From contig CM119268.1 of the NCBI GenBank assembly GCA_051294375.1, forward strand, positions 554,415 through 618,414: DNA of 64,000 nucleotides. Reading direction: 5' to 3'. The notes below the pieces were generated by a model. It worked only from the letters and a program-made list of their open reading frames with translations, had not been told where the DNA came from and ran no database searches. How positions within the stretch are numbered: position 1 is the first letter of the stretch; each line of letters begins with the position of its first letter. A program made the translations under genes and the position numbers. This document shows, piece after piece, positions 59,941-64,000 of this stretch. This stretch comes from Paraspadella gotoi (taxonomy: Eukaryota > Chaetognatha).

Positions 59941-61059
59941 CACGGAATCGACGAGAGAGAGATGAGAGAAGAAACGGGGCAGTCTTCAACTTACCCTAAA
60001 AAAACTAACATCAAAATTCCCAAGTTTATGAACTATTTACTTTGTATTTTAAACCATCGTTTTAATCATCATAATCTCCCTCAATTATTATTATCTCTGC
60101 CTTTATTTGTGTAAAATAAAACTACTATAAATTATCCGCAATAACCCAGGCCTACTTCCTTCATGATGTAATCCTAGGGAAATATACGTGAAATTAAAGT
60201 CACTGCGGCGCAACACATTGGCATCACCGTTCTTCTTTTCCCTTTTTTTTTCTTCTTTTACCAAATTTTTCGCATTTTTTCTCTCTAACATTTCCCGCCG
60301 GTTTTGTCCAGTCGTTTTTGTTGTTGTTGCTGTTGTTGTTGTTGTTGCGTGAGACCGAATCCGTTGTTATCTTTCTTCTTTTTTATTCTCTGGATTTTCT
60401 TTCTTCTTTCAAATTTTCATTTTCATTTGTTTGTAATTTTTTTTCTTTTTATTTAGTAGTTTTTCTTTTTTTTTTACTACATTTTTTAAAAATCTTTTTT
60501 TTTTTTGAAAAACCTGCGAAGGAATTGGGAAAGATTATATTATCAGGTTACAGATTTCGTCAATAGAATTGTCCCTCAAACGAATTTGCAATTTACCTAC
60601 AAAAGGTTTCGTAATTTAACAGAAGAAAAAAAAACATTAAAAGAATTAAGCGTCGTGTTGTCTTTAATTTCATTTAAGTTGTTTCTTTTCTCTATGAACA
60701 TTCTTTCCCAAAAAGTCAATACATTCGTTCCTCTGAGAATCAGTTGTGTTTTAGATTTAGCTTCAAAAAAAACCGCTAATCTCTTTTTTTAAATCGAATA
60801 AAACACGCTAATCTCTTTTTTTAAATCAAATAAAACCCGCTAATCTCTTTTTTTTAAATCAAATAAAACCCGCTAATCTCTTTTTTTAAATCGAATAAAA
60901 CCCGCTAATCTCTTTTTTTAAATCGAATAAAACCCGCTAATCTCTTTTTTTAAATCGAATAAAACCCGATAATTTCCTTGAACATTAATTACAATAAAAA
61001 CCCGCCAATCTCTCTTTTTTTAAACCGAATAAAACATTAAACTCCTGCTAAAATCGTAT

Positions 61060-61256
61060 TCAAACTTCCAATCCCAAATATTCGGCGACGAACGCCGCCA
61101 GGACCACGCCCACGTCGTGAATAGTGGCGCCATCCAGGTTGGCGCCATCGTCGGCGAGACGATGCCACGTGACCGGAAATGGCGTCGGGATTAAATGAAG
61201 GACACGAACGTCGCGTTGGAGAAAAGGAAGATGATCGTCGGAGATGCCAGGTGGCG
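61060..61256 (-). CDS. QPCT: Glutaminyl-peptide cyclotransferase-like, last exon
   Basis: Acceptor TATCCCAG; phase-2 frame reads GISDDHLPFLQRDVRVLHLI then PTPFPVTWHRLADDGANLDG and ends EYLGLEV, TGA at 61060-61062. This matches the C-terminal part of glutaminyl cyclases (DDHIPFLRRGVPVLHLIP and FP.VWHT..D), including the active-site Asp and the zinc-ligand His of WH. These secreted or Golgi zinc enzymes convert N-terminal Gln to pyroglutamate. Earlier exons must lie at higher coordinates, but none was recognised before the window ends. Confidence 0.85.
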
Positions 61257-61559
61257 CTGGGATACATTAGTAACAAGAAGAATAATTTATAGAGTAGGGG
61301 TGGAGTGATGAAAGATTGAGCATTTAACAAATTTTTTTTGCTGCTTGTAATGTGTATTTATGAAATTGATAAATATATTTAAGTGTATATTTGGTGTATG
61401 TTTCGGAAGAGTGCCTGATAAGCTTTTGATGGGTAAGGGAAGGAGGGAAGGGAGTTATTGAGTTGTGTGCCGGGGTATTATTAGAAAGGGGAGTAGGCGT
61501 CCCACCTTTGAAATTAAATGGAAAGCTAGCTGGAAGGAAGTGTTTACTAAAAAGCATAG

Positions 61560-61830
61560 GAGATAAAAAGTTTTAAATTCAAGACTTATGTAGAAAGAAA
61601 ACCTATATTTTACGCATAAACATTAAAATTTTTTATATAGTTAAAATATAAGTTTTTTGAGTGGTTAAAGATTTTTGAAGGAGATAGTAAGCTATTATAG
61701 CAATATAGCCTACTCGAGCGAAAATTGAAGAACAATAAAAGATTAATTATTTTTTTTTACAAATTTAAATGTCTTTGGTGGTATGTCTTTCCTATTTGAC
61801 ATTTAAAATTTGTCATATGTAGTAGAGTAG
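61560..61830. mobile_element. Degraded fold-back MITE fragment
   Basis: Shares ATAGCCTACT ... AAAATTGAAGAACAAT and GGTATGT with 53711-54318; the ends are lost. Confidence 0.45.
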
Positions 61831-62311
61831 AAGGCCACGTTAGCTAAATCCACTGACATGAAGTAAAAATTAATGATATGTGATCTACCCTACCTACAAT
61901 TCTTCACCTTCGTCTCTCAACTTTGTATTATTATTTTTTGCGTTTTCTACACTACATAGCCATTAAGAAGGATATTATCATACCAATATAACACAAAATT
62001 CCATTGGTTTTGAAAGAGAAAGGAATTATTAAAGAGTGGTTTAGAAAAATGCTTAAAATGCGCTGGTCCGAACATGTTGGTATCGAACTCGTATCGGGGT
62101 CGAAAAAAACTCAAGTCTCTCAGGAAAAGGCAGAACATTTTTTATATCATAAAGTTGATGATTCGGTTCTTACCCACATGTTCTTCTCCAGGACGCAAAA
62201 GTATTAACTAGGAGAAACAACCCTTAGACTTTATGTTATTACCGCTGACCTTCTTTAGATGCAGGAGCTATAACACTATATATCAAATAATTGATATGTT
62301 CAGGTTCCCAG

Positions 62312-62698
62312 GTCTCGCGAGACACCTATGAATAATATTGAGTCAGTATATTCTTCAATTCCTGAGCGAAAATCTCCTTGTGAGTCAGATGGCGTTCGTC
62401 GTCGTCGGTCGTCGTCGTCCGTTGTTTTTGTTACGTCGGACGCTTCATTAATAGAAGGTAAAATAAATAATGGAAAGTTAAAAGAGTGATCGTTTTATTA
62501 AATTACTAAATTTGTTAATATTGCGAGACGCTTGATTGGAAATTAAATAATATCGTTTTATACCATATACAATAAATTAACAATATAGTCGTGCCTAACC
62601 TGAAAGTCTCTGCATCCTTACCAGCTTGTCAGTCCTCTTTATCTTCATCTGTTTTTCCGATTCCTCGCTATATTCGTTGGAAGAAGAGAAGACGTTGA
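62312..62698 (+). CDS. Hypothetical two-exon Ser/Arg-rich C-terminus
   Basis: Candidate exons 62312-62457 (acceptor GTTCCCAG, donor GTAAAA) and 62625-62698 (acceptor TTACCAG), joined in phase and ending TGA. Product fragment NNIESVYSSIPERKSPCESD, RRRRSSSSVVFV, then FPIPRYIRWKKRRR. A (CGT)n-type run encodes the Arg/Ser tract. An open stretch at about 61990-62206 (MRWSEHVGIELVSGSKKT) could belong to it. No family recognised. Confidence 0.28.
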
Positions 62699-63024
62699 GG
62701 AGAAAAAAGGTCTCTGTTAAAAAGGAGAATGGAAGCAAATGACAATATTACTCTTAATAATTGTATAAAGTATTAAACATATTATTAACTGGAAACCAAG
62801 TTGAGATTAGATCGTTTTTATTCTTTGTCTATTTTTCAATAAAAATGGCAGGCTAAATCTAAAATAACCTTCAAAAGATATTTATTTATAAGTAAATGTA
62901 AGCGATCAATCTAAATTAAATAGATACAAATGAATAATTATATTTGTTACTTAAATGAAGATATGTTATACGTTAAAGTGTCGTTTTAAAAAAATTATAN
63001 NNNNNNNNNNNNNNNNNNNNNNNN

Positions 63025-63600
63025 GATTGGGGTCTACAATTCAAGGGGGAGGGAAGGAGGGGGAGCAGCGGCCGAGAGAGAGGGGGAGAGGCAGGAAGGG
63101 AAGAAGAAGAGGGAGAGCTAGAAAGGAGGGAAGGGGGAGGAGGGGAGAGGTGAGAGGGGGGAGAGAGAAGCGAGAAGAAAGAAGGAGGGAGGAGAGGGGG
63201 AGGGGGAAGGAAGGGGACACCGAGGTTAGGGAGGGAGGATGGAGGGAGAGAAGAGAGGGAGGGGGAGAGGGAAAGAACGGGAGAATGGGAGAGGGAGGAG
63301 AGAAATGGGGAGCAAGAAGGAGAGAGGGAGGGAGGGAGAAGGAGGGATGATAGGGTGGAGCAGTATGTGGAAGGGCAGGGAGGGGAGAGGGGAAAGAAGA
63401 AGAGAAGAGCAGGGAGGTGAGCGGAAGGGGCAGGAGAGGGGGGGAAACGAAGGTAGGGGAGGGAGAAGAGGGAGAGAGGGAGGGAGGTAGGAAGAAAGAA
63501 GGGAGAGAGGAGGGGAGAGGAGAGGGAGGGAGAGGACAGGAAAGGAGGGAGAGAGAGGAGAGAGGGGGACGGAAAGAAGAAAAAGAGGAGGGACAAATAC
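63025..63600. repeat. Purine-rich GGGAGA tract
   Basis: About 570 bp almost free of pyrimidines, next to a 25-N gap at 63000-63024. The 131-, 142- and 307-residue open frames here are low-complexity translations. Confidence 0.88.
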
Positions 63601-63654
63601 AGTGAAATAGGTAATCTTAAAAAGATTTTCATAGCAAATTCTAGAAAAGCACAT

Positions 63655-63847
63655 CCAGCACAGCCTGCGGAAGAAGCTGCAGATGCAGGAATAACTGCAG
63701 AAGAAGCAGGAACTGCATAAGAAGCTGCACTCGCAGCAGGAACTGCAGATTGAACTGCAGATGTAGGAGAATCAAACCTGAAGATCGGTTGTCGTTCGCC
63801 GATGAGATCGAGCAGAACTAAGACATCGATTGCGTCAAGACGAGACG

Positions 63848-63881
<34 letters not shown>

Positions 63882-63890
63882 ACTGACTGC
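63655..63890. repeat. GCAG-rich and (ACG)n repeats
   Basis: 63655-63760 repeats AACTGCAGAAGAAGC-like units (an Ala/Ser-rich frame on the minus strand). 63850-63880 is (ACG)n. Confidence 0.6.
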
Positions 63891-64000
63891 AATCAATGGA
63901 CGCGCTGGACGACAACTGACGGAAATGGAGTCGAAGCCATAGTGAAGCGGAGATGACGGACGTCGGGTAGCTTTGAGCGGGGAAACCAGGGGGATGGGGG

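Larger units (their letters stand above)
59002..61059. other. Intergenic region between FRRS1-like and QPCT-like genes
   Basis: Holds the R2 repeat, the 31-bp repeat above, (GTT)n at 60318-60348, and 60780-61025, seven or eight units of AAACCCGCTAATCTCTTTTT plus TTAAATCGAAT just past the QPCT-like stop. No exon recognised. Confidence 0.5.
61257..62999. other. Unresolved region right of the QPCT-like exon
   Basis: AT-rich apart from the candidates listed. I found no further glutaminyl cyclase exon. Confidence 0.4.

Noticed and set aside
63025-63896. Plus frame of 131 residues and minus frames of 142-307 residues
   Set aside because: Purine-tract translation running across a gap; no splice structure or family.

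Overview
The window is from a metazoan genome. Genes are split by GT-AG introns, there are tRNA-derived SINEs, and the gene families are animal ones: a TTLL3-type tubulin glycylase, GRHPR, ABHD12, a Reeler/DOMON/cytochrome b561 ferric reductase, and glutaminyl cyclase. The extreme load of (GA)n/(CT)n and other microsatellites and the compact introns suggest an invertebrate; I cannot place it more finely. Gaps of exactly 25 N and many one-base indels in repeats point to a long-read draft assembly.

Plus strand, left part: 126-1077 holds the last two exons of one TTLL3-like gene, and 8222-17939 holds most of a second one, interrupted by an N gap that removes part of its ATP-grasp core. 24982-28439 carries the last four exons of a GRHPR-like 2-hydroxyacid dehydrogenase.

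Minus strand, right part: 37596-32998 is an ABHD12-like lipase with a one-base frameshift at the nucleophile motif. 59001-38695 is an FRRS1-like ferric-chelate reductase (signal peptide, Reeler, Ser/Thr-rich linker, DOMON, b561 membrane domain). 61256-61060 is the last exon of a glutaminyl cyclase. Exon boundaries were chosen by requiring AG acceptors, GT donors and matching codon phase; they agree across almost all joins.

One FRRS1-like intron (39682-50481) contains a large tandem array of tRNA-Ala genes on the gene's own strand: about 12 units at 39806-41401 and 37 at 44564-49558. A near-perfect inverted copy of the neighbouring FRRS1 exons and four tRNA units (41532-45020 versus 49634-53207) brackets the second block. 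This is either a large palindromic rearrangement or a long-read assembly artefact.

A recurring theme is that exon-intron junctions have themselves become minisatellites. There are four cases (10843-11022, 17382-17700, 54462-54659, 57641-58085). In one of them (54462-54659) the 33-bp unit keeps the reading frame and repeats the splice donor, so alternative donor use would add 11-residue Ser-rich blocks. Several introns use (CT)n as the polypyrimidine tract, some with (GA)n just after a donor.

The intergenic space is mostly repeats: at least two SINE families, two related hairpin-headed repeat families, a fold-back MITE, a Tc1/mariner-type MITE, an unusual 59-bp satellite, and a 1.1-kb direct duplication.
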